DNA from: Thiocapsa imhoffii | Lineage (GTDB): Bacteria; Pseudomonadota; Gammaproteobacteria; Chromatiales; Chromatiaceae | Assembly: GCF_016583985.1 (NCBI RefSeq) | Contig: NZ_NRSD01000001.1 | Location: 248,001-312,000 of the forward strand | Length of the DNA stretch: 64,000 nucleotides | Direction: 5' to 3' | Part shown: piece by piece, positions 38,664 to 50,187 of the stretch | Layout: every line of letters begins with the position of its first letter | Numbering within the stretch: position 1 is the first letter of the stretch | Notes under the pieces: generated by a model | Database searches by the model: none | What the model was told of the DNA's origin: nothing | The model's input: only the letters and a program-made list of their open reading frames with translations | Made by a program: the position numbers and the translations under genes

Positions 38664-39296
38664 TCAGGCCCGATCAGGGAGTTGCGCCAAGTAGCGTCTG
38701 GCGTCTGCGAGAATGTCCTTGTTCTTGAACAGGATCTGCCAACGGGTCCCGCCCACTTGACGCCACAAGATGGCAGAGCGGATGCCGGACAAGAGCAGGG
38801 CCCGCACCCGATTCTGATTGTCGGGATTTTGGAGATGGAGGGGATCCCCGCGCACGATGATGCGCGGTTCGAGACGGCTTAAGGTCTCGCTGTAGAGTCC
38901 CGCGAAATGCGCGATCATGTTCGGATGCAGGAGGGCGAAGTGCTCTTGCTTGGCTTGCGCGGCGGCGATGCCTTCACCGATGCGCGCGAGCAAGTCCGGG
39001 CGCTTGGCCAGCGTGCGCTCGAGTCGCATCAGGAGCATGACGTAGCGGGTGAGTTCGAGATTGCGCTGGGGTTGGCCGGTGAGTTGAGCAATGATTTGTC
39101 GCGCCCCGTTGGCAACCGCGCCCGGCTCGCCATAGACCGCGCTGACCTCATCGGCATCGACCTGGAGCAGGCTGTAGATGCAGGGCTCCATGGTGTCGAG
39201 ATCGACCGTGCCATGCCGTGCGACGCGCAGGACGCAGTTGACGGCCTGGTAGATGCCAGCGAGAGCGGTGAGGCGGTCGAGAGGGTCGTGGGACAT
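38664..39296 (-). CDS. hflD: HflD homologue (high-frequency lysogenization protein)
   Basis: A 210-residue, mostly helical protein peripheral to the inner membrane. In E. coli HflD affects lambda lysogeny through CII. Matches to the E. coli protein run through the length: [38 protein letters not shown], and the C-terminal [20 protein letters not shown] followed by [11 protein letters not shown] chose the ATG at 39296 (MSHDPLDRL) because it fits the length of homologues; an ATG at 39317 would add seven residues. It keeps the E. coli order mnmA-hflD, but purB is displaced by acnA. Confidence 0.9.
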   Translation of the reverse strand: MSHDPLDRLTALAGIYQAVNCVLRVARHGTVDLDTMEPCIYSLLQVDADEVSAVYGEPGAVANGARQIIAQLTGQPQRNLELTRYVMLLMRLERTLAKRPDLLARIGEGIAAAQAKQEHFALLHPNMIAHFAGLYSETLSRLEPRIIVRGDPLHLQNPDNQNRVRALLLSGIRSAILWRQVGGTRWQILFKNKDILADARRYLAQLPDRA

Positions 39297-39417
39297 GCCA
39301 GTGGGGTCTTCTTCCATGGGGATTGTCTTGTTATACCCGATCCAGTCGAAATTTTCGCGCTCTAGGGGATACCGGGTCGGCCTCGCGGGGATGACCCTGG
39401 GGGGCCGTTGAGCGGGC

Positions 39418-40536
39418 TCATGCCGCGCAATCCGATTGCAGCACAACCGCGCCGCCAAGACATTCATCGTCACGGTAGAAGACGATTGATTGCCCTGGCG
39501 TCACGGCGCGTTGTGGCTGATCGAAGTGGACGCGACAGCCCGCCTGATCACCGGCGAGGATCTCACAGCCTTGGAGCGGTTGGCGGTGACGCAGTCGGGC
39601 ACGGCATCGGAAGGGCCATTCCCCTGGTGGGTGCCCGGCGATCCAGTGCGCCGGGCCGGTATGGGCCACGCTCGACATCAACAGTGGGTGATGGGTGTCC
39701 TGGACCAGGATCAGGCGGTTCCGCGCGACATCCTTGACGGCGGCGAACCAGGGCCGCTCGGGGCGCCCCGGCTTCCCACCGACCCCGAATCCTTGTCGTT
39801 GTCCAATGGTGTAGAAGGCCAGACCGCGATGCTCGCCGATGCGGACGCCATCGGGGGTCTCGATGGGGCCAGGCTGATCCGGTAGATAACGCGCGAGGAA
39901 ATCGCGAAACCGACGCTCGCCGATGAAGCAGATCCCCGTGCTGTCCTTCTTCTCGGCGTTCGCCAGCCCGAGTTCGCGTGCGCGGGCGCGAACCTGGGAT
40001 TTCTTGAGGTCCGCGAGCGGAAACCGGGCTTGGGCGAGCTGCTCCTGGTCGAGCAGGTGCAGGAAATAGGTCTGATCCTTCTCCGTGTCCGCGCACAGTC
40101 GCAGGTGCGCTCCCTGCGCGTCATGGGTCACGCGCGCGTAATGACCGGTGGCGATCGCCTCGGCACCGAGCGCGCGCGCATGGTCGAGGAAGGCGGCGAA
40201 TTTGATCTCGCGGTTACACAGCACATCTGGGTTGGGTGTGCGGGCGGCGCGGTATTCCGACAGGAAGGTCTCGAAGACGTGATCCCAGTACTCGGTTGCG
40301 AAGTTGACCGTGTGCAGCTCGATGCCCAGACGCTCCGCGACGGCGCGGGCATCCGCGAGATCGGCGGCCGCGGCGCAATAACCGGGGTCATCGTCCTCCT
40401 CCCAGTTCTTCATGAAGAGCGCCGAGACCGCGTGGCCGCGTTCGATCAGGAGATGAGCCGCAACGGCGGAATCAACGCCGCCCGAGAGACCGACCATGAT
40501 GCGTTTGCTTCGCTCGGCGTCTGGCCTGTTGCTCAT
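39418..40536 (-). CDS. mnmA: tRNA-specific 2-thiouridylase MnmA
   Basis: Adds sulfur to U34 of tRNA-Lys, -Glu and -Gln using sulfur relayed by IscS/TusE. It has 372 residues. The PP-loop ATP-binding motif is VGLSGGVDSAVAAHLL. Catalytic cysteines are in NPDVLCNREIKF and in DSTGICFIGERRFRDFL. The conserved KDQTYFL motif appears as EKDQTYFLHLL. The ATG at 40536 (MSNRPDAERSKR) is preferred because AGGA lies about 9 bases upstream; ATG 40554 and an earlier start at 40569 are in frame. First gene of the minus-strand block mnmA-hflD-acnA-purB and divergent from icd. Confidence 0.97.
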   Translation of the reverse strand: MSNRPDAERSKRIMVGLSGGVDSAVAAHLLIERGHAVSALFMKNWEEDDDPGYCAAAADLADARAVAERLGIELHTVNFATEYWDHVFETFLSEYRAARTPNPDVLCNREIKFAAFLDHARALGAEAIATGHYARVTHDAQGAHLRLCADTEKDQTYFLHLLDQEQLAQARFPLADLKKSQVRARARELGLANAEKKDSTGICFIGERRFRDFLARYLPDQPGPIETPDGVRIGEHRGLAFYTIGQRQGFGVGGKPGRPERPWFAAVKDVARNRLILVQDTHHPLLMSSVAHTGPAHWIAGHPPGEWPFRCRARLRHRQPLQGCEILAGDQAGCRVHFDQPQRAVTPGQSIVFYRDDECLGGAVVLQSDCAA

Positions 40537-40604
40537 CTGTCGCTTGTCCTGCATGCCAACGATCACCACTGCATTCTACACCGAAGGGTGCGAATCGCCT
40601 CGAG

Positions 40605-40644
40605 GCTCACCACGCCTCGGCCGCGCGCGCATGGCGTGGTGAGC
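40605..40644. promoter_or_regulatory. 12-bp perfect inverted repeat in the mnmA/icd divergent region
   Basis: GCTCACCACGCC and GGCGTGGTGAGC are perfectly complementary, separated by 16 GC-rich bases. It lies 69 bases from the mnmA start and 164 bases from the icd start. It could form a strong stem in a leader RNA of either gene or be a two-site operator. Confidence 0.4.
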
Positions 40645-40808
40645 ATTCCTGGACGCGCTGGCCACCAGCGAGTGGCGCCTGCCACGGCGCGGCGCTGAGC
40701 GGCGGCTTGCGGGCGGACGGGCGAGCCGCCGCGCGGGCGGCGAGATCTGCGCAAGCGACGACGGCAATGGTAGCATGAGGGTTTTCCGCGATCGGGAGAG
40801 CAGGCAAG

Positions 40809-42068
<1,260 letters not shown>

Positions 42069-42176
42069 GTGCCCGATCGGCGTCCTCCTGGAGTTCGTTG
42101 ACCTCCAGTCGACGCGTGCCGCGGCGCGTTTCGGGGGGGGTGGGGAGGACGCACGCGGTGTCAGGCGGTGAGGCTC

Positions 42177-42207
42177 GGGACGTCGCACGCAGGCCGCGCG
42201 ACGTCCC
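42177..42207 (-). terminator. Hairpin downstream of the cold-shock gene
   Basis: GGGACGTCGC and GCGACGTCCC form a perfect 10-bp stem with an 11-base loop, starting 33 bases after the cold-shock stop on the minus strand. No T-run follows. It may serve icd from the other side as well. Confidence 0.45.
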
Positions 42208-42240
42208 CATCTGAGGGGGAACGACTCCGATCGCGTGAGT

Positions 42241-42447
42241 TCAACTCACCCGATGAACATTTGCCGCATGCAGACCCTTCGGACCTTGGCTGATCTCGAA
42301 CTGAACTTTTTGTCCCTCACGGAGGGTTTTGTAACCGTCCATGTCGATCGCCGAGAAGTGTACGAAAACATCCTCATCGCGCCCGTCTGGCTGGACGAAG
42401 CCGTAACCTTTCGCGTTGTTGAACCACTTGACCACACCTGTAATCAT
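42241..42447 (-). CDS. Cold-shock domain protein (CspA/CspD family)
   Basis: A 68-residue single cold-shock domain that binds single-stranded nucleic acid. RNP1 is [10 protein letters not shown] and RNP2 is [10 protein letters not shown], after the N-terminal [15 protein letters not shown]. The ATG at 42447 has a GGAGGAG site 8 bases upstream; a longer frame to 42576 runs through the promoter and is rejected. A sigma70 promoter (annotated) predicts a leader of about 95 bases, moderately long as in cold-inducible csp genes. In E. coli cspD lies beside clpS, and the same neighbourhood (divergent from clpS-clpA) is kept here, so CspD is a reasonable guess; sequence alone does not separate the paralogues. 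Confidence 0.93.
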   Translation of the reverse strand: MITGVVKWFNNAKGYGFVQPDGRDEDVFVHFSAIDMDGYKTLREGQKVQFEISQGPKGLHAANVHRVS

Positions 42448-42548
42448 CGTCAGCACTCCTCCGGGAGGTTCAGGTCTCTCATTTGGTTTCATCGTCGTTG
42501 TTGTCGTCTGGCGTGCCTTGAAACCACCGGAGCACACCATAACTGCGA

Positions 42549-42576
42549 AGTATAGTAAGGTGAATTCGTTGGTCAA
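42549..42576 (-). promoter_or_regulatory. Sigma70 promoter of the cold-shock gene
   Basis: On the minus strand TTGACC (42576-42571), 16-base spacer, TATACT (42554-42549): five of six matches to consensus in each hexamer. Transcription would begin near 42542, giving a leader of about 95 bases. This is the best -35/-10 pair I found in the window. Confidence 0.75.
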
Positions 42577-42704
42577 ACCGACTCTTTACCACTCTCTACG
42601 ACGACGGAGCAGGCGACGCCTCCGTGCCGGGGTCCGTGCGGCAGTGTCACACGGGTGTTCGATGCGACCTGCAAGCCTAACATTGATGTCTAGAATTCCG
42701 AATT

Positions 42705-43028
42705 ATGAGCGATGACCTTCCCGGCGACGGGCGTGAATCAGGACTGACCGTCCAGGAAGCCAAGCCGAAACTGCGGCGACCGCCTCTGTTCAAAGTCCTG
42801 TTGTTAAACGACGATTACACCCCGATGGAATTCGTCGTGCTCGTCTTGGAGACCTTCTTCGGGATGAATCGTGAAAAAGCGACCCAAATCATGCTGCACG
42901 TCCACACGCGCGGACGCGGCATTTGCGGGGTCTATACCAAGGATATCGCCGAGACAAAGGTCTCGCAGGTAAACGATTTCGCACGCAGCCACCAACATCC
43001 GTTGCTGTGTACGATGGAAGAGGCTTGA
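42705..43028 (+). CDS. clpS: ATP-dependent Clp protease adaptor ClpS
   Basis: A 107-residue adaptor that recognises N-terminal Leu, Phe, Tyr and Trp and delivers such proteins to ClpAP. The unstructured N-terminal arm is followed by the N-end-binding core: [20 protein letters not shown] with the NDD that contacts the alpha-amino group. The hydrophobic pocket and ClpA-binding region appear in [20 protein letters not shown] and [17 protein letters not shown]. The ATG at 42705 is clear. It is 114 bases upstream of clpA on the same strand, the conserved operon, and divergent from the cold-shock gene. Confidence 0.97.
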   Translation: MSDDLPGDGRESGLTVQEAKPKLRRPPLFKVLLLNDDYTPMEFVVLVLETFFGMNREKATQIMLHVHTRGRGICGVYTKDIAETKVSQVNDFARSHQHPLLCTMEEA

Positions 43029-43142
43029 CTCGATCGTGCAGCGGTTGCCTGGCGTCCAGCCAGTCACGCTATCCCGGCACCTGCTTGCGGGACACGATCG
43101 TGACGTGAACTGTTTCGTCAACCCCCCGCTTGGACCAGGCCA

Positions 43143-45407
43143 ATGCTGAGCAAAGAACTCGAATTTACGCTGAACCGGGCCTTCAAGGAAGCGCGCGCGA
43201 AGCATCACGAATACATGACAGTCGAACACATGTTGCTGTCACTGTTGGATAACCCGACCGCGGCGAAGGTCTTGCGGGCCTGTGGCACGGATTCCGAGCG
43301 GCTGCGCCGCGAAATCACCTCTTTCATCGACGAGACCACGCCCCTGATCCCCGAAAGCGAGGATCGCGACACCCAGCCGACCTTGGGTTTCCAGCGTGTC
43401 CTCCAACGTGCGGTTTTCCATGTGCAATCCGCCGGCAAGAAAGAAGTGACTGGCGCCAATGTCCTCGTTGCCCTTTTCAGCGAACAGGACTCGCAAGCGG
43501 TCTATCTGCTCAATCAGCAGGATGTCACCCGGTTGGATGTCGTGAACTACATCGCCCACGGCATCTCCAAGGTTCCGGGTGAGAGCCAGGAAGACGAGGC
43601 GCCGGGTGATCTCGAAGAGCCCCGTGGCGAGGACAAGGAAGGTCACAGCCCGCTTGAGAATTTCGCGACCAACCTCAACGAGATGGCGCGCCAAGGCCGC
43701 ATCGATCCACTGATCGGGCGCGCCAACGAGGTCGAGCGCACGATTCAGATCCTCTGTCGGCGCCGTAAGAACAATCCGCTCTTCGTGGGTGAAGCGGGGG
43801 TGGGTAAGACCGCCATCGCCGAGGGGCTGGCGAAGAAGATCGTCGATGGCGCGGTGCCCGAGGTGCTTGCGGATGCCGTGATCTATGCGCTCGATCTCGG
43901 TGGCTTGGTTGCTGGCACCAAGTACCGTGGCGACTTCGAGAAACGCCTGAAGGCGGTGCTTGCACAATTGAAGCGGCAGCGCCATGCGATCCTCTTTATC
44001 GACGAGATCCATACGATCATCGGTGCGGGCTCGGCCTCCGGTGGGGTCATGGATGCATCGAATTTGATCAAGCCTGTCCTGGCCTCGGGTGATCTGCGCT
44101 GCATCGGCTCGACGACCTACCAGGAATACCGTGGCATCTTCGAAAAAGATCGGGCGCTTGCGCGGCGGTTTCAGAAGATCGATGTCGAGGAGCCCTCGGT
44201 CGAAGAAACCTTTGAGATCCTCAAAGGGCTGAAGACGCGTTTCGAGGATCACCATCAGGTGACCTATACCAATCCCGCGTTGCGGGCGGCCGCCGAGCTC
44301 TCCAATCGGTATATCAACGATCGGCATCTGCCTGACAAGGCGATCGATGTCATCGACGAGGCCGGCGCGCACGTCCAGCTCAAAAGTCCCGGCAAGCGCA
44401 AAAAGCGCATTGACGTTGGCGATGTCGAGGCGATCATCGCGAAGATGGCGCGGATCCCATCCAAAAAGGTGTCTGCATCCGATACCGAGTCGCTGAAGAA
44501 TCTCGACCGCGATCTCAAGATGGTCGTCTATGGACAGGATGCCGCCATCAATGCCCTGACCGCCTCGATCCGGATGAATCGCTCTGGTCTCGGACCGGAG
44601 GAGAAACCCATCGGGTCCTTTCTCTTCACCGGCCCGACCGGTGTTGGTAAGACCGAGGTGACCCGGCAGCTTGCGCGCATCCTGGGCATGGAGCTGTTGC
44701 GCTTTGATATGTCGGAGTACATGGAACGGCACACGGTTTCGCGCTTGATCGGCGCACCGCCGGGCTATGTGGGTTTTGATCAGGGCGGACTCTTGACCGA
44801 AGAGATCAACAAGCATCCACACTCAGTGTTGTTGCTCGATGAGATCGAGAAGGCGCACCCCGATGTCTTCAATCTCCTGCTCCAGGTGATGGACCATGGA
44901 ACCCTGACGGATAACAACGGACGCAAGGCCGATTTTCGCAATGTCGTCCTGGTGATGACGACGAATGCCGGGGCCGAGGAGACGGCGCGGCGCTCGATCG
45001 GCTTCACCGAGCAGGACCACTCAAGCGATGGGCTCGAGGCACTCAAGCGCTATTTCACGCCGGAGTTTCGCAATCGTCTCGATGCGATCGTCCAGTTTTC
45101 GCCGCTGAGCGAAGAGACGATTCGGAGCGTGGTCGACAAATTCGTCTTCGAACTCGAGCAACAACTCGAAGAGAAAAAGGTCGCCTTGTCGGTTGAGCCG
45201 GCTGCGCGGGCCTGGTTAGCCCAGCATGGATACGATCCTAAGATGGGCGCGCGGCCCATGGCGCGCGTGATTCAAAACGAGATCAAGAAACCGCTGGCAA
45301 ACGAGCTTCTGTTCGGCAGCTTAGTGAGCGGAGGCCAGGTTCGGATTGATGTGAATGAGGATGGTACGCTTGGATTCGATGTGAACGGTAGCCCCTTGGA
45401 AGCCTGA
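43143..45407 (+). CDS. clpA: ATP-dependent Clp protease ATP-binding subunit ClpA
   Basis: Hexameric AAA+ unfoldase that feeds ClpP; 754 residues, like E. coli ClpA (758). The N-domain repeats ([20 protein letters not shown]) bind ClpS. D1 has Walker [14 protein letters not shown] and Walker [21 protein letters not shown]2 has Walker [18 protein letters not shown] and Walker [17 protein letters not shown]. The ClpP-binding IGL-type loop is IGFTEQD after the AEETARRS helix. The long ClpB coiled-coil middle domain is absent, which separates it from ClpB. In an operon with clpS; no clpP is nearby. Confidence 0.97.
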   Translation: MLSKELEFTLNRAFKEARAKHHEYMTVEHMLLSLLDNPTAAKVLRACGTDSERLRREITSFIDETTPLIPESEDRDTQPTLGFQRVLQRAVFHVQSAGKKEVTGANVLVALFSEQDSQAVYLLNQQDVTRLDVVNYIAHGISKVPGESQEDEAPGDLEEPRGEDKEGHSPLENFATNLNEMARQGRIDPLIGRANEVERTIQILCRRRKNNPLFVGEAGVGKTAIAEGLAKKIVDGAVPEVLADAVIYALDLGGLVAGTKYRGDFEKRLKAVLAQLKRQRHAILFIDEIHTIIGAGSASGGVMDASNLIKPVLASGDLRCIGSTTYQEYRGIFEKDRALARRFQKIDVEEPSVEETFEILKGLKTRFEDHHQVTYTNPALRAAAELSNRYINDRHLPDKAIDVIDEAGAHVQLKSPGKRKKRIDVGDVEAIIAKMARIPSKKVSASDTESLKNLDRDLKMVVYGQDAAINALTASIRMNRSGLGPEEKPIGSFLFTGPTGVGKTEVTRQLARILGMELLRFDMSEYMERHTVSRLIGAPPGYVGFDQGGLLTEEINKHPHSVLLLDEIEKAHPDVFNLLLQVMDHGTLTDNNGRKADFRNVVLVMTTNAGAEETARRSIGFTEQDHSSDGLEALKRYFTPEFRNRLDAIVQFSPLSEETIRSVVDKFVFELEQQLEEKKVALSVEPAARAWLAQHGYDPKMGARPMARVIQNEIKKPLANELLFGSLVSGGQVRIDVNEDGTLGFDVNGSPLEA

Positions 45408-45732
45408 GGACCAACGGCGCCGCCATGCCTGGATGTGGCACGTTTAGGTTGCCCGGTGTGCGGATGGCATCCCTAGGTTGTGCGTCCGCGGAATCACAAC
45501 CAACGTCCTCGCTATCGAGTGTTGGCCAAATACAGGCTCGGGTGACCGCCTGAAGTCGGGCCGTCGTGTCTGTGCTGGCTCAAGTGAAGTGAGAGCCATC
45601 GGTCATGTGCCGCTGTTTGAGCGACTCGGGACCGTGCCTCGAAGGGGGTGCCGATTCCAAAACAGCCACACGCAGGGAAGATATCAACCCGCGAGTGCGA
45701 CTGAGGATGGCGATCAGCGGGCGTGTGGTTCG
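45408..45732. other. 325-base region between convergent clpA and infA
   Basis: No supported gene. In E. coli the tRNA serW lies at this point; I looked for a T-psi-C arm or a 90-base tRNA-Ser fold on both strands and found none. A weak inverted repeat (GGTTGTG ... CACAACC, about 45475-45500) may be the clpA terminator. Open frames here overlap infA antisense and are not supported. Confidence 0.55.
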
Positions 45733-45951
45733 TCAGCGTGCGCGATAGACGATGCGACCCTTAGTGAGATCATATGGAGTGAGCTCCACCGTGACCTTAT
45801 CCCCGGTGAGGATGCGAATGTAGTGCTTGCGCATCTTTCCCGAGATGTGAGCGGTGACGACATGGCCGTTTTCCAACTCAACCCGAAACACGGTGTTTGG
45901 CAGTGTCTCCGTGACCGTGCCTTCCATCTGAATGACATCGTCTTTTGACAT
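45733..45951 (-). CDS. infA: Translation initiation factor IF-1
   Basis: A 72-residue S1/OB-fold factor that blocks the ribosomal A site during initiation. The sequence [20 protein letters not shown] followed by [20 protein letters not shown], and [20 protein letters not shown] followed by [10 protein letters not shown], is nearly invariant in proteobacteria. The ATG at 45951 is fixed by this; upstream residues in frame are spurious. Same strand as bpt and aat (256-base gap), in the conserved clpA-infA-aat neighbourhood. Confidence 0.98.
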   Translation of the reverse strand: MSKDDVIQMEGTVTETLPNTVFRVELENGHVVTAHISGKMRKHYIRILTGDKVTVELTPYDLTKGRIVYRAR

Positions 45952-46114
45952 AATCTGTTCGTTGCCGACAACTGAAACAATCCTGAACCAAGAACTGCGG
46001 AAGTCTAGCATAGGTTCGAAACGGCGTGGGAACGCGCGCGCGTCTGTGTTCACCGCGCCAACGCAAGACCGCGATCCGGATGCCCTCATCTTCAGGGAAC
46101 CTCGGCCACGGAGC

Positions 46115-46134
46115 CCCTGACACGCGCGTCAGGG
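46115..46134 (-). terminator. Short hairpin between bpt and infA
   Basis: CCCTGAC-ACGCGC-GTCAGGG (7-bp stem, 6-base loop), 74 bases after the bpt stop. No T-run. It could separate the aat-bpt transcript from infA. Confidence 0.4.
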
Positions 46135-46207
46135 TGCATGACATGAGGCACCCATCCCGTGCGGGCCGACGGCGTGATCAGTCGGTGGGTCCTGGCTCAC
46201 CCGCCCA

Positions 46208-46981
46208 TCAAGTCCTCGATGGCTCGCCTAGTGAGATGGATTCGCCGCGCTCGACGCGTCGCCACTGGCGACCATCCAAGATCTCAAGTGGGCGAAAGTG
46301 CTCCTTATAGCGCATCTTGGGTGAGTCGTGCAGCCAATATCCAAGATAGAGATAGGGCCGCTGTTGGTGCCGTGCCGTCTCGATCTGGGCTAGGACCGCG
46401 AAGGTGCCCAGTGCGCGCCGCGACATGGCCGGCTCGAAGAAGGTGTAGACCGCTGACAACCCCCGTGCAAGAACGTCGGTGATCGCCACTGCGAGCAGTC
46501 GTGTCCCGAGTCGCATCTCGAGAAACCGTGTCGCCCCACCCCAGCTCTCGACGAGGAAACGACGATAGGCCTCCTCGGTTGCATCCGTTGACATGATGCC
46601 ACCTGGGTGGCGGGTCGCCAGATAGCGCTGGTAGAGCGCGAAGTGTTCGGGTTGGAAGGAGGGCGTGGCAGCAGTGAGCCTAATGTCTGCGGCATTATGA
46701 CGCCAATTGCGACGTTGTGAGCGATTTGGCACGAATGCCTCGACTGGGATCCGTGCCGGGATGCAGGCCGCGCATCCTCGACAAGCCGGGCGATAGACAT
46801 GAGTTCCACTGCGGCGGAACCCCTGTTCAAGTAAAGACTCGTAGGTGGCTCCATCGAGCTGGGCGTGAGGATCGACGAAGAGCGTGCGGGCCTGACGGCC
46901 GTCCAGATAGGAACAGGGATGCTCGCCCGTGAGGTAAAGGGCAAGATGGTGGCGGTTCAGTGGGATGGCGCCAGCATGCAT
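46208..46981 (-). CDS. bpt: Aspartate/glutamate leucyltransferase (bacterial protein transferase)
   Basis: Transfers Leu from Leu-tRNA to proteins with N-terminal Asp or Glu, creating a ClpS-recognised N-degron. At 257 residues it is typical of Bpt, shorter than eukaryotic Ate1. N-terminal ATE domain: LTGEHPCSYLDGRQARTLFV, then the cysteine cluster HVYRPACRGCAACIPARIPV and the RRNWRHNAADI motif. C-terminal ATE domain: AVYTFFEPAMSRRALGTFAV, then PYLYLGYWLHDSPKMRYKEH and FRPLEIL. The ATG at 46981 (MHAGAIPLNRHHLALYLTG) is used; the frame open to 47164 overlaps aat. Named Bpt rather than Ate because of its bacterial form and gene context. Confidence 0.93.
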   Translation of the reverse strand: MHAGAIPLNRHHLALYLTGEHPCSYLDGRQARTLFVDPHAQLDGATYESLLEQGFRRSGTHVYRPACRGCAACIPARIPVEAFVPNRSQRRNWRHNAADIRLTAATPSFQPEHFALYQRYLATRHPGGIMSTDATEEAYRRFLVESWGGATRFLEMRLGTRLLAVAITDVLARGLSAVYTFFEPAMSRRALGTFAVLAQIETARHQQRPYLYLGYWLHDSPKMRYKEHFRPLEILDGRQWRRVERGESISLGEPSRT

Positions 46982-47033
46982 GGCTCGAATCCGACGGTTG
47001 ATGACACATGAACGAAGCGTGGGGTGGAACGGC

Positions 47034-47768
47034 TCAGCCCGCGGCATCCGCCGGCGTTTGCTCAAGCGGGGTGTGTTCGCAGCCATCGTCCCAATTCGGA
47101 CCTGGGTCAGGCTGTCGACACAGACGATCGAGTCGGCGGACGAGTTCCTCGCGAGGGATTTCAACGGCGCCCAACCGCATCAGGTGATCCGTTTTCATCT
47201 GGCAGTCGATCAGACCGAACCCCCAATGCGCGAGGCGGTGACACAGCTGGACCAAGGCAACTTTCGAGGCATCAGGGCTGTGCGAGAACATCGACTCGCC
47301 AAAGAAGGCCCGTCCGATACACACACCATAGAGGCCGCCGACTAGGTCTTGGCCGTGTCGAACCTCGACTGAATGGGCAATGCCCTGACGATGGAGTTCC
47401 TCGTAAGCGCGGATCATCCGCGGCACGATCCAGGTTCCGCCTTGGGTGTCACGCGGTGCCGCGCAGGCGCGAATGACGCGCCCGAACTCACGGTCCATCG
47501 TAACCCTGAAGAGGCGCTGACGCAGTCGCTTGCGCAGGCTGCGCGAGATGTGAAGGCGCTGCGGGAAGAGGACGGTGCGTGGGTCGGGGGACCACCAGAG
47601 GATGGGGTCGCCCTCGTTGAACCAGGGAAAGATCCCGCGCCGATACGCATTGACCAGTCGCTCGACCGTGAGATCACCGCCGCAGGCGAGCAGGCCGTTA
47701 GGTTCATGCAAGGCGAGCCGCACGTCGGGGAAGTCGGTGCGATTGCGCGGATCGAGACGTGTGATCAC
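47034..47768 (-). CDS. aat: Leucyl/phenylalanyl-tRNA-protein transferase
   Basis: Transfers Leu or Phe from aminoacyl-tRNA to proteins with N-terminal Lys or Arg, marking them for ClpS-ClpAP. A 244-residue GNAT-fold enzyme with the family pattern [20 protein letters not shown], the YRRGIFPWF motif ([20 protein letters not shown]) and PDPRTVLFP. Core motifs [39 protein letters not shown] and [16 protein letters not shown] complete it. It lies 52 bases upstream of bpt on the same strand, so both N-terminal tagging enzymes are likely one transcript. Confidence 0.97.
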   Translation of the reverse strand: MITRLDPRNRTDFPDVRLALHEPNGLLACGGDLTVERLVNAYRRGIFPWFNEGDPILWWSPDPRTVLFPQRLHISRSLRKRLRQRLFRVTMDREFGRVIRACAAPRDTQGGTWIVPRMIRAYEELHRQGIAHSVEVRHGQDLVGGLYGVCIGRAFFGESMFSHSPDASKVALVQLCHRLAHWGFGLIDCQMKTDHLMRLGAVEIPREELVRRLDRLCRQPDPGPNWDDGCEHTPLEQTPADAAG

Positions 47769-47860
47769 GCGGGCGGCTCCCGTGGTGGCGGGGCCGCGAA
47801 ATCCTTGATCGTGATGCCAAGGACAGGATCAGGCATGCGGGCGTCGTCCTTGCATTGTAT

Positions 47861-49027
47861 TCAGCTCAAGGCGCCGGTCGCGGGCGGGGGATCTTGCCGA
47901 TAGGGGCTGTGTGTTCGCATCTGCGCGAGATAATCCTGCATGCCCGCGGTTTCCATCTGGACGAACTGTTCAATCGCGACGCGGAACTGCGGGTCCGCAA
48001 CCCAGTGCGCGGACCAAGTCGGAGTCGGGAGGAAACCGCGACTGACTTTATGCTCGCCTTGCGCGCCCGGTTCGAAGCGCTCCAGACCCTGTTCAATGCA
48101 GAACTCAAGCCCCTGATAATAACAAGCCTCGAAGTGCAAGCTGTGGAAATCCTGGAAGCACCCCCAGTGCCGGCCATAGAGGGTGCGGGTGCCGATGAGA
48201 TCGAAGGCGGCGGCGACGGTTGCCTGTCCGTGCTCGGCCAGCACCAGTAGGAGTTGCTCCCCCATGGTTTCGGCAATGGCCAGAAAGAACGGCATCGATA
48301 GGGTCGGGATGCCGCCACGCTTGTCGAAGGTGTCACAATAGAGTCGATGAAAGGTCGCCCATTCGGCTTCGGTGACCTGATCCCCACGGATCCGCCGAAT
48401 TCGGACGCCCGCCTCGATCACGCGACGCCGTTCTCGCTTGACCTTTTTCCGTTTCTCGGAGGTGAAGGAGGCGAGCAAGTCGTCGAATGACGCAAAGCCC
48501 TGGTTACGCCAATGGAATTGGCAGCCGGTTCGCGTCAGTAAACCCTGTTCCTCGAGCAGTGCCTGCTCATCATCCGCGGTGAAGAGCCAATGCAGTGAGG
48601 ACACGCCAGTCTCCTCGGCGAAGCGCAGGGCGCCACTGATGAGTGCCCGAGCATGCTGCGAACGTCCGGGCGCGTTGCCGGTGAGGATGCGCGGCCCGGT
48701 TGCCGGTGTGTAGGGTGAGGCGATGACCAGCTTCGGGTAATAGGCCAAACCGTTGCGGCGATACGCATCGGCCCAACTCCAGTCGAAGACAAACTCGCCA
48801 TAGGAGTTGAACTTGAGATAGCAGGGCGCGGCGGCGACCAGAGTGCCCGAGGTGTCCCACAAGGCAAGATGCCGAGGGATCCACCCTAGGGCCTCGCCCA
48901 CGCAGCCATGGGCCTCCATGGCGTGCAGGAACGCATGGCGGAGGAAGGGGCTGTCATCCCCCGCCAGCCGGTCCCAGTCCGTTGCGGGGATCTCGGCAAT
49001 CTGAGAGTGGGAGGTCAGTCGATACAT
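47861..49027 (-). CDS. FemAB-like GNAT acyltransferase (DUF482 type)
   Basis: A 388-residue protein with the DUF482 / FemAB_like pattern: AGDDSPFLRHAFLHAMEAHG near the N-terminus, then WSWADAYRRNGLAYYPKLVI and PYTPATGPRILTG. The middle has GCQFHWRNQGFASFDDLLAS followed by FTSEKRKKVKRERR. Towards the C-terminus are FDLIGTRTLYGRHWGCFQDF, LHFEACYYQGLEFCIEQGLE and FEPGAQGEHKVSRGF. Family members are predicted acyl or aminoacyl transferases; the substrate is unknown. Neighbouring aminoacyl-protein transferases also have GNAT folds, which is suggestive only. The ATG at 49027 (MYRLTSHSQIAEIPA) is used; the longer frame overlaps the trxB region. Confidence 0.85.
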   Translation of the reverse strand: MYRLTSHSQIAEIPATDWDRLAGDDSPFLRHAFLHAMEAHGCVGEALGWIPRHLALWDTSGTLVAAAPCYLKFNSYGEFVFDWSWADAYRRNGLAYYPKLVIASPYTPATGPRILTGNAPGRSQHARALISGALRFAEETGVSSLHWLFTADDEQALLEEQGLLTRTGCQFHWRNQGFASFDDLLASFTSEKRKKVKRERRRVIEAGVRIRRIRGDQVTEAEWATFHRLYCDTFDKRGGIPTLSMPFFLAIAETMGEQLLLVLAEHGQATVAAAFDLIGTRTLYGRHWGCFQDFHSLHFEACYYQGLEFCIEQGLERFEPGAQGEHKVSRGFLPTPTWSAHWVADPQFRVAIEQFVQMETAGMQDYLAQMRTHSPYRQDPPPATGALS

Positions 49028-49125
49028 GGGTCGTCGCAGGGTCGCGCAACACGGTTGATCGTCTAGATGAGGGCGTGTGGCGCACGCCCAAGGGCGACAC
49101 GCCAAGCGGGCGAGCGTCCAGTGCG

Positions 49126-50187
<1,062 letters not shown>

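Noticed and set aside
43239..44822. 527-residue open frame antisense to clpA
   Set aside because: Long antisense frames are common opposite GC-rich coding sequence; clpA is certain on the plus strand.
45408..45732. Expected tRNA-Ser between clpA and infA (position of serW in E. coli)
   Set aside because: No T-arm consensus or foldable 90-base tRNA-Ser on either strand.
45478..45948. 156-residue plus-strand frame between clpA and infA
   Set aside because: Half of it is infA antisense; the remainder has no ribosome binding site or similarity.
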